The notes below the pieces were generated by a model. That model was given only the letters and a program-made list of their open reading frames with translations, was not told the DNA's origin and ran no database searches. From the NCBI RefSeq assembly GCF_014268655.2, contig NZ_JABWQX020000002.1, positions 607,128-671,127 on the forward strand: a stretch of 64,000 nt of DNA, read 5' to 3'. A program made the position numbers and the translations under genes. Source of the stretch: Pseudomonas marvdashtae (GTDB taxonomy: Bacteria > Pseudomonadota > Gammaproteobacteria > Pseudomonadales > Pseudomonadaceae). Positions 36,618 to 44,546 of this stretch are shown here, piece after piece (positions within the stretch are counted from its first letter, which is position 1; each line of letters begins with the position of its first letter).

Positions 36618-36638
36618 ACCGCGAGAGCGGTTTTTTTT
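36618..36638 (+). terminator. Intrinsic terminator inside the tailocin operon
   Basis: ACCGC-GAGA-GCGGT with a run of eight T (36631-36638), right after the fibre chaperone. It would separate holin-baseplate-fibre from the sheath-tube-tape-measure block. Confidence 0.75.
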
Positions 36639-36650
36639 CGCCCGCATTGA

Positions 36651-36669
36651 GCCCCTAAATGGGGCTTTT
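36651..36669 (+). terminator. Second terminator-like hairpin before the sheath module
   Basis: GCCCC-TAAAT-GGGGC followed by TTTTG, 12 bases after the previous T-run. It is weaker, but in tandem with the first one. No promoter-like sequence is obvious between here and the gene at 36697. Confidence 0.6.
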
Positions 36670-36696
36670 GTGTTTTCGCATCTGGAGAGACCGTAG

Positions 36697-36924
36697 ATGC
36701 CCATTCGTAAGCATTACACCGTGCTGCTGCCATTTCCTATCGGTGGCGGCCACTGGTCGAGCGCCGGCCAGAAAATGGAGCTGTTGGATGTCGAGGCCAG
36801 TGCTTTGCGCAGTGCCGGTCGCCTCGAACTGACCGGCGTCCTGGATACGCAGAAACCGGCAGTTGACACGCAAGCCACCCCAACCACCCCGGCCAAAAAG
36901 GCCACCACCAAGAAGGCTGAATAA
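36697..36924 (+). CDS. Small protein preceding the sheath, DUF2635-like position
   Basis: A 75-residue protein with a compact start (HYTVLLPFPIGGGHWSSAGQ) and a low-complexity Thr/Ala/Lys tail (TPAKKATTKKAE). Mu-like contractile tails have a small protein of this size (DUF2635) directly before the sheath gene; identity is by position and size only. It has a weak ribosome site (GGAGAGAC) and ends 2 bases before the sheath gene. Confidence 0.6.
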   Translation: MPIRKHYTVLLPFPIGGGHWSSAGQKMELLDVEASALRSAGRLELTGVLDTQKPAVDTQATPTTPAKKATTKKAE

Positions 36925-36926
36925 CC

Positions 36927-38093
36927 ATGGCTGAGGTTTTGAACTTCGAGCACAACGGCATCACCGTCAACGCTACTGAGTCCCCTGAGGCCATGGGTGG
37001 CCTGGGCGATAACGTCATCGGTCTGGTCGGCACCGCACCGAACGCCAACGCGCTGATCCCGAAAAACACCCCGTTTCGCATCAACAGCTTTACCACCCAG
37101 GCCCAGTTGGACCCGACCGGTGCCGAGGCGGGGACGTTGTTCCACGCGGTGTACCAGATTCTCAAAGTGGTCAAGGTGCCGGTCTACGTGGTCATCGTCG
37201 AGGAGGGCGCGACGCTGGCCGATACGCAGAACAATGTGATCGGCGGTATCGAGGCGCAGACCGGGCGCAAGTTGGGGATGGCGGCGTTGAGTGGGGTCGC
37301 CGAAGACCTGACCATCATCGGCGCGCCGGGCTTCACCGGCACCAAGGCGGTGGCGAGCGAGTTCGCTTCGTTTGGCAAGCGCATCAAGGCCCGTGTGGTG
37401 CTCGACGGCAAGGACGTCTCGGTCGCCGATCAAGTGACTTACAGCCAGGAACTGGGCGGCGCCGACCTCGGTTTTGACCGTTGCCTGGTGGTGCACAACA
37501 TGCCGGCGGTGTATTCCAAGGCGGCGAAGAAAAACGTTTTCCTGGCGCCGTCGAGCCTGGCCATCGCTGCCCTCGCCAAGGTCAAGCAGTGGGAGAGCCC
37601 GGGCAACCAGGTGACCTACGCCGAAGACGTTTCCCGCACCGTCGAATACAACATCCTCGACACCTCAACCGAGGGCGATCTGCTCAACCGCTACGGCGTC
37701 AGCTATTACGCCCGAACCATCCTCGGCGGCTTCTCGCTGTTGGGTAACCGCTCCATCACCGGCAAGTTCATCAGCTACGTCGGCCTGGAAGATGCCATCA
37801 GCCGCAAGCTGGTGAAGGCCGGCCAGAAAGCCATGGCCAAGAATCTGACCAAGTCGTTCATGGACCAGGAGGTCAAGCGCATCAACGACTGGCTGCAAAC
37901 CCTGGTCGCCGACGAAACCATTCCTGGCGGCAGCGTTTACCTGCACCCGGAATTGAACAGCGTCGAGAAGTACAAGAACGGCACCTGGTATGTGGTCATC
38001 GACTACGGCCGCTACGCGCCAAACGAACACATGATTTATCAACTCAATGCCCGCGATGAAATCATCGAGCAGTTCCTGGAGGACGTTCTCTAA
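36927..38093 (+). CDS. Contractile tail sheath protein (FI)
   Basis: A 388-residue P2 FI-type sheath. It has an N-terminal segment FEHNGITVNATESPEAMGGL, the middle domain (NAGTLF-like region: TGAEAGTLFHAVYQILK), and the conserved C-terminal polymerisation domain NDWLQTLVADETIPGGSVYL near 310-330 and IDYGRYAPNEHMIYQLN. Sheath contraction drives the tube through the target envelope. It overlaps the tube gene by one base. Confidence 0.96.
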   Translation: MAEVLNFEHNGITVNATESPEAMGGLGDNVIGLVGTAPNANALIPKNTPFRINSFTTQAQLDPTGAEAGTLFHAVYQILKVVKVPVYVVIVEEGATLADTQNNVIGGIEAQTGRKLGMAALSGVAEDLTIIGAPGFTGTKAVASEFASFGKRIKARVVLDGKDVSVADQVTYSQELGGADLGFDRCLVVHNMPAVYSKAAKKNVFLAPSSLAIAALAKVKQWESPGNQVTYAEDVSRTVEYNILDTSTEGDLLNRYGVSYYARTILGGFSLLGNRSITGKFISYVGLEDAISRKLVKAGQKAMAKNLTKSFMDQEVKRINDWLQTLVADETIPGGSVYLHPELNSVEKYKNGTWYVVIDYGRYAPNEHMIYQLNARDEIIEQFLEDVL

Positions 38094-38599
38094 TGTTTAC
38101 CAACCGCGTAAGACAGGCCATCGCGGCCACCCTGCAAGGCCTGCCATTGTCGGCGACCGTGGAAGAATTCACGCCGCCGAAAATTGAATTCGAAATGGAA
38201 GAGATGCGCGGCGGGCGCTTCATTGGCGAGGAAATGGCCAAGAGCGGCAAGGCGCTGACCGCCAAGCTGGTGCTGCAAGGCGTCGGCCCGGAAATCATGC
38301 TGGCCCTGGGCGTGAGCGTCGGCGATGACATCCTGCTGAATGTGCGCGAAGCCGGGCAGGATCAGGACGGCAACACGTGGTTTACCTACCACACGGTGGG
38401 CGGCAAGTTGAAGTCCCTGGACGAAGCTGCGTTGAAGATGAACGACAAACCCACCACCACCCTCGAGCTGGCCTGCCGCACCTATAACCGTCTGGAAAAC
38501 GGCATCCCGGTGATCGACATCGATGTGCGCACACAGAAGTTCGTGCTCAACGGCGTCGACATTCTTGGCGATGCCCGCCGTGCGGTATTGCTGCCCTAA
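38093..38599 (+). CDS. Tail tube protein (FII)
   Basis: A 168-residue P2 FII-type tube subunit: MFTNRVRQAIAATLQGLPLS, then the strand ENTP-like region IEFEMEEMRGGRFIGEE typical of the FII family, and the end IDIDVRTQKFVLNGVDILGD. It stacks as hexamers to form the tube. It is translationally coupled to the sheath (TAATG). A strong hairpin follows before the next gene. Confidence 0.95.
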   Translation: MFTNRVRQAIAATLQGLPLSATVEEFTPPKIEFEMEEMRGGRFIGEEMAKSGKALTAKLVLQGVGPEIMLALGVSVGDDILLNVREAGQDQDGNTWFTYHTVGGKLKSLDEAALKMNDKPTTTLELACRTYNRLENGIPVIDIDVRTQKFVLNGVDILGDARRAVLLP

Positions 38600-38617
38600 G
38601 CCAGAAACCTGGCGGCT

Positions 38618-38652
38618 GACCCGATCTGTGGACGCGTGTTCGTCCACGGGTC
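38618..38652 (+). other. Strong hairpin between tube and chaperone genes
   Basis: GTGGACG-CGTGTT-CGTCCAC (perfect 7-bp stem) is nested in GACCC...GGGTC. There is no T-tract. It sits in a 79-base gap after the two most abundant structural proteins and may stabilise their mRNA or lower expression downstream. Confidence 0.65.
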
Positions 38653-38678
38653 GCTCGCCATTCAGCAAGGAATACATC

Positions 38679-39254
38679 ATGTCCTGGACACCTCCTGTTC
38701 ACGTCCTGTTGTCGCCGATCACGGGTGACGATGGGACGCAAATCGAACAACTGCAACTCAAGCCGCTGTACTACGCCGCGCAAAAAGACGCCCTGGCCCG
38801 TGCCGGCGATGGCGAAGACGATCAGTTCTTCGAACTGGCCAAGCTGGCGACCGGCCTGTCCCTCAAGGAGCTGGATCAACTCAAGCGCCCGGACTACGTG
38901 AGCATCGCGCAATACGTACACGAAATGTCCACGCGCCCGACCTCCCACTTCTTGGAACAGGTGGATGGCGCCCCCGCCGATCCCGACCAGGTGCAACTGC
39001 TGCAACCCCTCGACGTCGCGGGCCGCAGCCTGACCTCGTTGACCCTGGAAATGCCCGTGCTGCGGGCCACCAAGGCGATGAAAAAACTGAAGACGGCCAA
39101 GGAACGCGCCGAGTTCATCACGGCCCATTGCACTGGCCTGATGCTTCCCGACCTGGCCTCGCTGACCGTGCCCGACTGGACGCAACTTCAGGTACGCATC
39201 GACGATTTTTTAAACAAACCGGCGGACTTCTTTCGGAGCGCGACATCGAATTGA
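38679..39254 (+). CDS. Tail assembly chaperone E (short product)
   Basis: A 191-residue P2 gpE/phage TAC-type chaperone at its usual place between tube and tape measure. Helical, with SLKELDQLKRPDYVSIAQYV and, near the end, TQLQVRIDDFLNKPADFF. I start at MSWTPPVHVL, after CAAGGAATACATC; the frame is open upstream within the tube gene without meaning. A slippery heptamer near its end allows a longer E-E' product. Confidence 0.88.
   Translation: MSWTPPVHVLLSPITGDDGTQIEQLQLKPLYYAAQKDALARAGDGEDDQFFELAKLATGLSLKELDQLKRPDYVSIAQYVHEMSTRPTSHFLEQVDGAPADPDQVQLLQPLDVAGRSLTSLTLEMPVLRATKAMKKLKTAKERAEFITAHCTGLMLPDLASLTVPDWTQLQVRIDDFLNKPADFFRSATSN
39209..39215 (+). other. Programmed -1 ribosomal frameshift site
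   Basis: T TTA AAC in the E reading frame (codons TTA at 39210, AAC at 39213) is the classic X XXY YYZ slippery sequence, extended upstream by more T. A -1 slip continues as QTGGLLSERDIELIL into the E' frame and gives a fusion of about 232 residues. A stem (ATCGA...TCGAT) lies about 30 bases downstream as a possible stimulator. Confidence 0.85.
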
Positions 39255-39376
39255 TCCTCGATGTGGTGCCGCTCATTTACTCGGTGAGTGAAGCGGAAAT
39301 CCTGGAGTGGGACGCCGGCAAGGCCTTGCGCCGATACGACATCGCGATCACTCGCCTTGGCGTGAAACAGGAGTAG
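39215..39376 (+). CDS. Tail assembly chaperone extension E' (frameshift product)
   Basis: This frame encodes LLSERDIELILDVVPLIYSV and ends ITRLGVKQE, with codon use and composition like a real gene although it overlaps E by 40 bases. It has no start codon with a ribosome site of its own; an internal ATG at 39128 lies deep in E. It is made as the C-terminal part of E-E' after the -1 shift at 39209, as in P2 and lambda (G/GT). Confidence 0.82.
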   Translation, partial: QTGGLLSERDIELILDVVPLIYSVSEAEILEWDAGKALRRYDIAITRLGVKQE

Positions 39377-39382
39377 CGCCCA

Positions 39383-41431
39383 ATGGCGGACGATAGATAT
39401 TCCCTCAGATACGCAGCCTTCGATAAGAGTGGGTTAGCGGCTCCAAATGCCAGCCCCACGAGCAATTTGATTATTTCCGCCGGCGATCGGCTGCCAGGAT
39501 TCAACCTGGCGCTGGAAAACCTCGGGCTCAAGCTCGGCCTTCTGACCACGGCGGTCGAGTCGCTGACCTTGAAACTCTCGGTGCAGCGCGCCTTCTTCCA
39601 GACGATGGGCGCTGGCGCCAAAGGTGAATCGGCCAATGATCCTAAAGGTAAGGCGGGGCGCGGTATCGAACCGCCGGCGCTGTTGAAACCCGCGATTGAA
39701 ATGGATTCGGCCATGGCCGACCTCAAACAGGCCGGCCAATTCACGCCTCGCCAGATTGCCGAGATGGCTGAGCCAACCCAGCGTATTGCCAGCGCGCCAT
39801 TGGTAGCGGCCGGCGGAACCACGGCGGTTGAGCTGGTGAGGATGCAAAGCCTGGCCGCCAAGAATGGAATTGGCAGTGAACTGCCCAATGCCTCGGACCG
39901 GCAATTGGCACTGTTGCGGTTTGCCAGTGATGCAGGCGTGACCGCCTCGACGTTCAGAATGCCGGCCATGGACGCCGCCGAGATGCTGCTTGGCTGGCGT
40001 ACTTCCATGAAGCTCAGCGCAGGGAAAGCGTTTGATCTGGCGGACGCGACCAACCACCTAGGCAAGATCAGCGGTGGTGCAAAAGCGAGTGATATCGGCA
40101 CCGTGTTGCAACGTGACGGTGCGGCGGCGACTTCGGTAGGCCTGCAGCCAGAGCAAGCCGCGGCGTTGACAGCGGCGATTCTCAACACCGGTACGCAACA
40201 AGCTGAAGCTGGCGCGGCGCTTGATAGTTTTACGACTGCGCTGGGCAAGGGCAATCAAGTCTCCGCGACTGAACAAGCGGCCTGGAAGCGACTGGGGCTG
40301 GATTCCAAAGAGGTGGCGAGCGGCCTGCGCGACAAGGACGCCGCGCCGGGGACGGTGATGTCCGTGCTTGCAGCGTTGAACGCGCAGCCGGCCGACAAAC
40401 GCACGAACCTTGCGTCTTCGCTGTTTGGCACCGGGAATGAGGCGGTGCTGCGCATGGCGCAGAAACTGGACGATGTGAATGCGGCCTTCTGGCAGGTGAA
40501 AGCTCCAGGCCAATACGCCACTTCACAACTGGGCAATGACGGCTCGGTGAAGCAGGACGCGCTGGCGCTATCGAATACCCTGCAAGGCCGGTTGAACGTC
40601 TTTAACGCCAGCAACGAACGGCTGTCGTTGGCCGCTGGCAATGCCGTGGCGCCTGTCATGGACAGCTCGTTGCAATGGCTCGGTTCGCTTAACGACGGCA
40701 TGAGCGAGTTGGCCGAAACTTCACCCAAAGCCACCGCTGCCATTGTACTGGTCGGTGCGGCGCTCAAACCGCTGGTGGGCGCGCTGCTTAAAGCCATCAC
40801 CGATGAGCTGAGCAATCGAGCGGCCAAGCGGATATTGGAGCCCGCGAGCGCTGCGAAAGCCGAGGTTGGCGGGAGCGTCGGTCGTTCCCTGCGAGGCATG
40901 AATACTTCAGCGCGCTCGTTGCGCTTCATGCCCGGAGCGCCTGTTCTCGGCGCCGTCCCCCAGTTGGTCGAAGGCGCAGTTAACGGCGACGTCCAGATGA
41001 TTGGCGCAGGCCTGGGAGCTGCAGGCGGCGGCTGGGCCGGAGCTTCGGCAGGTGCAACTGCGGGCGCCACGATCGGCACCTTTTTCGGTCCGGGTATCGG
41101 CACCGCCATAGGTGGAGCCCTCGGCGCGATTGTCGGCGGTCTGGCGGGAAGCTGGATCGGCGGTGAGTCGGGTTCCTGGCTGGGCGAGAAGCTCGCCTCG
41201 CCCGTCGACAAACTCCCCCCGGCTGATCAAACCACGAGAGGGCTGCCCCAAGCCCAGGCCGCCACCCAGCAAAACGCCCTGACCGCGAACATCTACATCA
41301 ATGGCCAAGACCAGGCCAGCGCCGCTCAATTGGCGAACCTGGTGGTGCAACAAATCACCAGCCAATTCCAACTCATGCCTAATTCACTTGCCATGCGCAG
41401 TGATGCGGCCCTGACTGACGGAGTGACCTGA
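39383..41431 (+). CDS. Tail tape measure protein
   Basis: A 682-residue tape measure, whose length sets the tail length. It is Ala-rich and helical, with a hydrophobic helix KATAAIVLVGAALKPLVGAL near 455-475, a Gly/Ala-rich membrane-like block (about 535-600, GASAGATAGATIGTFFGPGI) and a short Gln/Asn-rich end. At roughly 1.5 A per residue this predicts a tail near 100 nm, in the R-pyocin range. Its ATG comes 6 bases after the E' stop. Confidence 0.94.
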   Translation: MADDRYSLRYAAFDKSGLAAPNASPTSNLIISAGDRLPGFNLALENLGLKLGLLTTAVESLTLKLSVQRAFFQTMGAGAKGESANDPKGKAGRGIEPPALLKPAIEMDSAMADLKQAGQFTPRQIAEMAEPTQRIASAPLVAAGGTTAVELVRMQSLAAKNGIGSELPNASDRQLALLRFASDAGVTASTFRMPAMDAAEMLLGWRTSMKLSAGKAFDLADATNHLGKISGGAKASDIGTVLQRDGAAATSVGLQPEQAAALTAAILNTGTQQAEAGAALDSFTTALGKGNQVSATEQAAWKRLGLDSKEVASGLRDKDAAPGTVMSVLAALNAQPADKRTNLASSLFGTGNEAVLRMAQKLDDVNAAFWQVKAPGQYATSQLGNDGSVKQDALALSNTLQGRLNVFNASNERLSLAAGNAVAPVMDSSLQWLGSLNDGMSELAETSPKATAAIVLVGAALKPLVGALLKAITDELSNRAAKRILEPASAAKAEVGGSVGRSLRGMNTSARSLRFMPGAPVLGAVPQLVEGAVNGDVQMIGAGLGAAGGGWAGASAGATAGATIGTFFGPGIGTAIGGALGAIVGGLAGSWIGGESGSWLGEKLASPVDKLPPADQTTRGLPQAQAATQQNALTANIYINGQDQASAAQLANLVVQQITSQFQLMPNSLAMRSDAALTDGVT

Positions 41432-41814
41432 TGCGTCAGCAAATGGCGTTGGGCAGTTTCATTTTCGGGCTGTCTCGCAATTTCGCCTACCACTCCCTGG
41501 TTCGTACCTCGGACGGTGGCTGGAAAAGCATCGACATCCTCACCAGCAAACCCAAGTCCAGCCAGGTCGGCCAAGGCCTGCAAGGGCTGACGATTACCGG
41601 CAAGTCCATGTACGCGACCGCCATGGATCGACTCGATGAGCTGCGTGCATTGCAAGCGCTGCGCATCCCTTTGCCGCTGGTGGACGGCATCGGCCGCAAC
41701 TGGGGCTTGTGGCAAATCAACAAGGTCTCGGAAACCCAGACCGAGATCATCGACGACGGCACCGCGATGGTGGTTGGCTGGGTGATTGAATTGACGGAGT
41801 TCGCCAATGCGTAG
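41431..41814 (+). CDS. Tail protein U
   Basis: A 127-residue P2 gpU family protein, with ALGSFIFGLSRNFAYHSL at the start and IGRNWGLWQINKVSETQTEI near 90, the family block. It overlaps the tape measure stop by one base and gene X by 8 bases. It acts in tail completion. Confidence 0.93.
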   Translation: MRQQMALGSFIFGLSRNFAYHSLVRTSDGGWKSIDILTSKPKSSQVGQGLQGLTITGKSMYATAMDRLDELRALQALRIPLPLVDGIGRNWGLWQINKVSETQTEIIDDGTAMVVGWVIELTEFANA

Positions 41815-42019
41815 GGTTCGAAGCATCGCCGGCGACTCGGTGAATCTGTTGTTGTACCGCGAGCTCGGACGTTGTGATGACGCCGCCGAAGAAGCGCTCT
41901 GGCGGCTGAATCCGGGGCTGGCGGAATGGGGTCCGGTATTGCCTGCGGGCGTGTGGGTCGTCCTGCCGGAAGTGGAGCTCAAACCGGTTGCAACCCCATC
42001 GGTTTCGGCCTGGGATTAA
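41807..42019 (+). CDS. Tail protein X (LysM-like)
   Basis: A 70-residue P2 gpX protein: VRSIAGDSVNLLLYRELG, then RLNPGLAEWGPVLPAGVWVV, a short LysM-like fold that binds the inner baseplate. It overlaps U and ends 9 bases before gene D. Confidence 0.93.
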   Translation: MRRVRSIAGDSVNLLLYRELGRCDDAAEEALWRLNPGLAEWGPVLPAGVWVVLPEVELKPVATPSVSAWD

Positions 42020-42028
42020 GGAGGCGAC

Positions 42029-43045
42029 ATGTCATTGGGTTTTACACCTGCGGTAGAAATTTATGGCGCGAACGCCGCGCTGCTCAACCAGCGATTGCTC
42101 AGTTGGACGCACATCGATGCGGCGGGTATCGAGTCCGATCAACTGACGCTCACGCTCAGCCTGGAAGGGCTCGAGGGACTGCCCAGCCTTGAGGGGAAAA
42201 TCGGCTTGCGGGTCGGTTACCAAGAGTCCGGGCTCGTGGATAAAGGTGAGTTCGTCGTGACCCGGCGCACACCGACATTGTTTCCCCTGCGCCTGACATT
42301 GGTGGCGACGGCGGCGCCGTTCAGCGCGTCGGACCAGACCGGTTTCAAGCAGCGCCGATCTGTCAGTCACGGCCCGACGACTCTGGGGACGTTGTTTCGT
42401 CAATTGACCTCGAGGCACGGATTTTCCCCTCGCGTCGCCCCCGAGTTGTCGCTGATCAAGATCGAGCACATCGACCAGTCCAACGAAACCGACATGGGAT
42501 TCCTGACTCGGCTGGCCCATCGTTACGACGCGGTCGCCAAGCCGATCAACGAGTTGTATGTGCTGGCACGTCGCGGCCAGGCGAAATCGCTGTCGGGCAA
42601 AATCCTCCCGGACACAAAGCTGTCGGTGACGACGAACAATCGTCCAGGTGACCAAGCCTTTGTCTCTGCGGTTCTTGATGAAGCGGCCCGGGCGAAATAC
42701 CAGGGCTGCAAGACCACTTGGTGGGATGCGGTGGCGGGCAAAGCGCGTGTCGAAGAAAGCGGTATCGCGCCATTCAAGACGCTGCGTCAGCGCTTCCAAA
42801 GCGCAGACGATGCCCGCGCCGCCGCTGAAGGGGAGGTACGCCGGATGATGCGCGAAGCGCTCAAGGTCACCATTGAATGCCCTGGCAATCCGGCGTTATC
42901 CGCAGAAGGCATCGTGCTGCTTGACCCAACCTGGCCGGATTTCATGCGCGGCCGCTGGTCGATCGACAAGGTCACCGCCAGCGGCGACCGGGAAAAAAGC
43001 TACCGCTGCAAGATCGAGGCGACTTGTCTGGATGCGAGGGGCTGA
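42029..43045 (+). CDS. Late control protein D (baseplate hub)
   Basis: A 338-residue P2 gpD/T4 gp27-like hub protein on which the V spike sits. Family blocks include WTHIDAAGIESDQLTLTLSL near 25, HIDQSNETDMGFLTRLAHRY near 155 and the C-terminal RGRWSIDKVTASGD. RBS AAGGAGGCGAC. It is the last gene of the plus-strand structural series before the inverted gene. Confidence 0.94.
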   Translation: MSLGFTPAVEIYGANAALLNQRLLSWTHIDAAGIESDQLTLTLSLEGLEGLPSLEGKIGLRVGYQESGLVDKGEFVVTRRTPTLFPLRLTLVATAAPFSASDQTGFKQRRSVSHGPTTLGTLFRQLTSRHGFSPRVAPELSLIKIEHIDQSNETDMGFLTRLAHRYDAVAKPINELYVLARRGQAKSLSGKILPDTKLSVTTNNRPGDQAFVSAVLDEAARAKYQGCKTTWWDAVAGKARVEESGIAPFKTLRQRFQSADDARAAAEGEVRRMMREALKVTIECPGNPALSAEGIVLLDPTWPDFMRGRWSIDKVTASGDREKSYRCKIEATCLDARG

Positions 43046-43127
43046 CATTTGTTACCAGTGCACGTCGATCCAGCTAAAACGAACTGCTCGCGGTGTCTGG
43101 AGTAATCAAGTGCCGGCTTGGCGGCGT

Positions 43128-43937
43128 TCACCTATTAAGCATCCGTCGCGCGTCATCAAGGCTGATCTTCTCAATAATATGTCCCGGAACCTTGGAATCC
43201 GCGGACAAGTTATAGACCTGAAAGTCGTCGCTGACGATGTGCTCGGACATCAGTTTCAAGGAAGGCAGAATCCGGGTGCCGTAATGCTGGTCCAGTCCGC
43301 AAGGCGAGCGTTTGCTTTCCGATGTTTCATAGAATCGGCCAGCCGCCTGATTCAAGTCGAAGCCGACTAGGAAAACCTTGTTGAAACCCAGATGGTAGGC
43401 AGTTTGTAGGGCGAGATACATGACCGTTCGAGCATCGAAGCAGCCAAGGGACATGTCTTTGCTGAAGCCAATGTCCTTGCTTCGCTTGCTCAAGAGAAAA
43501 CTGTCCCTGACAAGCGATTCCTGCGGGTTGAATAACGTTGTAAACATTGAGGCCCTGGGGGCCTTTTTCAAGCCGAAGGCGTTCCCGTTGGGCTTGGTTT
43601 GGACGATGTCGAACTGTTCCTCCCACAACGCAACGTTTTCACTGATTTGCATTGCGGTTGCGAAGAGTTCCGGCTGTTGAAGCGGGAAGTTGGTATCCGA
43701 GCATATGTAGAAAAAGGGCTTGGTGCCGGCTTGGCTGAACATGGATATAGCGCCGTTCATGGTAATCATCGGCACGGTTGAAAACTCTTCTATCGGGAAG
43801 CCTCTCGCCGAGTTGCCTGAGGCGATGATAAAAACCGGGCCACTTTTTATGTTCTTGCATTCACTGAAACTGGTCTGTTTAAAAGATGCAGCTGTTTCTG
43901 CGATGAGCGCTTTGCCCAGATTTTTCGCCCTGCTCAT
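43128..43937 (-). CDS. LPS-core-type sugar transferase-like protein, antisense in the tailocin
   Basis: A 269-residue protein inside the tailocin but on the opposite strand. The N-terminal nucleotide-binding motif VFIIASGNSARGFPIEEF and the later block TVMYLALQTAYHLGFNKVFL with GFDLN resemble WaaZ/RfaZ-type LPS core proteins, DUF115 proteins and GT42 sialyltransferases, which share a GNGPS-like start. There is no signal peptide or membrane helix. Composition is visibly more AT-rich than the neighbours, suggesting separate acquisition. R-tailocins bind LPS, so modification of the producer's own LPS is an attractive role, but this is inference. The exact family is uncertain. Confidence 0.6.
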   Translation of the reverse strand: MSRAKNLGKALIAETAASFKQTSFSECKNIKSGPVFIIASGNSARGFPIEEFSTVPMITMNGAISMFSQAGTKPFFYICSDTNFPLQQPELFATAMQISENVALWEEQFDIVQTKPNGNAFGLKKAPRASMFTTLFNPQESLVRDSFLLSKRSKDIGFSKDMSLGCFDARTVMYLALQTAYHLGFNKVFLVGFDLNQAAGRFYETSESKRSPCGLDQHYGTRILPSLKLMSEHIVSDDFQVYNLSADSKVPGHIIEKISLDDARRMLNR

Positions 43938-44000
43938 GTACGTCCCATTTTGTTATTCAAATGATCGACGATGCCCTTCAACCTCGTTAAGGAAATCGCC

Positions 44001-44546
44001 ATGCCCATCACGCAAGCCCAACTGCTGCGTATTCTTCCAAACGCCGGCGCCAGTGCCGGCGTTTTTGCACCTGTCCTGAACATCGCCATGGGCCGTTACC
44101 AGATTATCGGCCTCAAGCGTGTCGCCGCGTTTATCGCCCAGGTCGGCCATGAGTCCGGCCAGCTACGTTATCTACGGGAGCTGGGCAACGATGTTTATTT
44201 ATCAAAGTATGACACCGGTCGGCTGGCTTCGTGCCTGGGTAATACGCCTGAAGCGGACGGTGACGGTCAAAGGTACCGGGGGCGTGGGCTGATCCAGATT
44301 ACCGGTCGGGCGAACTACCAGGCTTGCGGTGAGGCGCTGGGCCTTGATCTGGTCGCGGAACCGGCGCTGCTGGAGCAACCCCAGTGGGCCGCGCTTTCGG
44401 CTGCGTGGTTCTGGGCCTCACGGGGGCTTAATCCTCTCGCGGACGCCGGCGATTTCGACGCGATCACCCGGCGAATCAACGGCGGCCAGAACGGCGCCGC
44501 GGACCGCCAGGTTTTATATGGGCGAGCGCTGCGGGTGCTGGAATGA
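44001..44546 (+). CDS. Endolysin, glycoside hydrolase family 19
   Basis: A 181-residue GH19 lytic enzyme. AAFIAQVGHESGQLRYLREL carries the catalytic Glu, and YRGRGLIQITGRANYQACGE is the family signature. It should cut peptidoglycan after the holin opens the membrane and so release the particles. The ATG at 44001 follows AAGGAAATC; ten in-frame upstream codons are dismissed. It overlaps the Rz gene by 4 bases. R-pyocins use the same enzyme class at this place (PA0629 position). Confidence 0.93.
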   Translation: MPITQAQLLRILPNAGASAGVFAPVLNIAMGRYQIIGLKRVAAFIAQVGHESGQLRYLRELGNDVYLSKYDTGRLASCLGNTPEADGDGQRYRGRGLIQITGRANYQACGEALGLDLVAEPALLEQPQWAALSAAWFWASRGLNPLADAGDFDAITRRINGGQNGAADRQVLYGRALRVLE

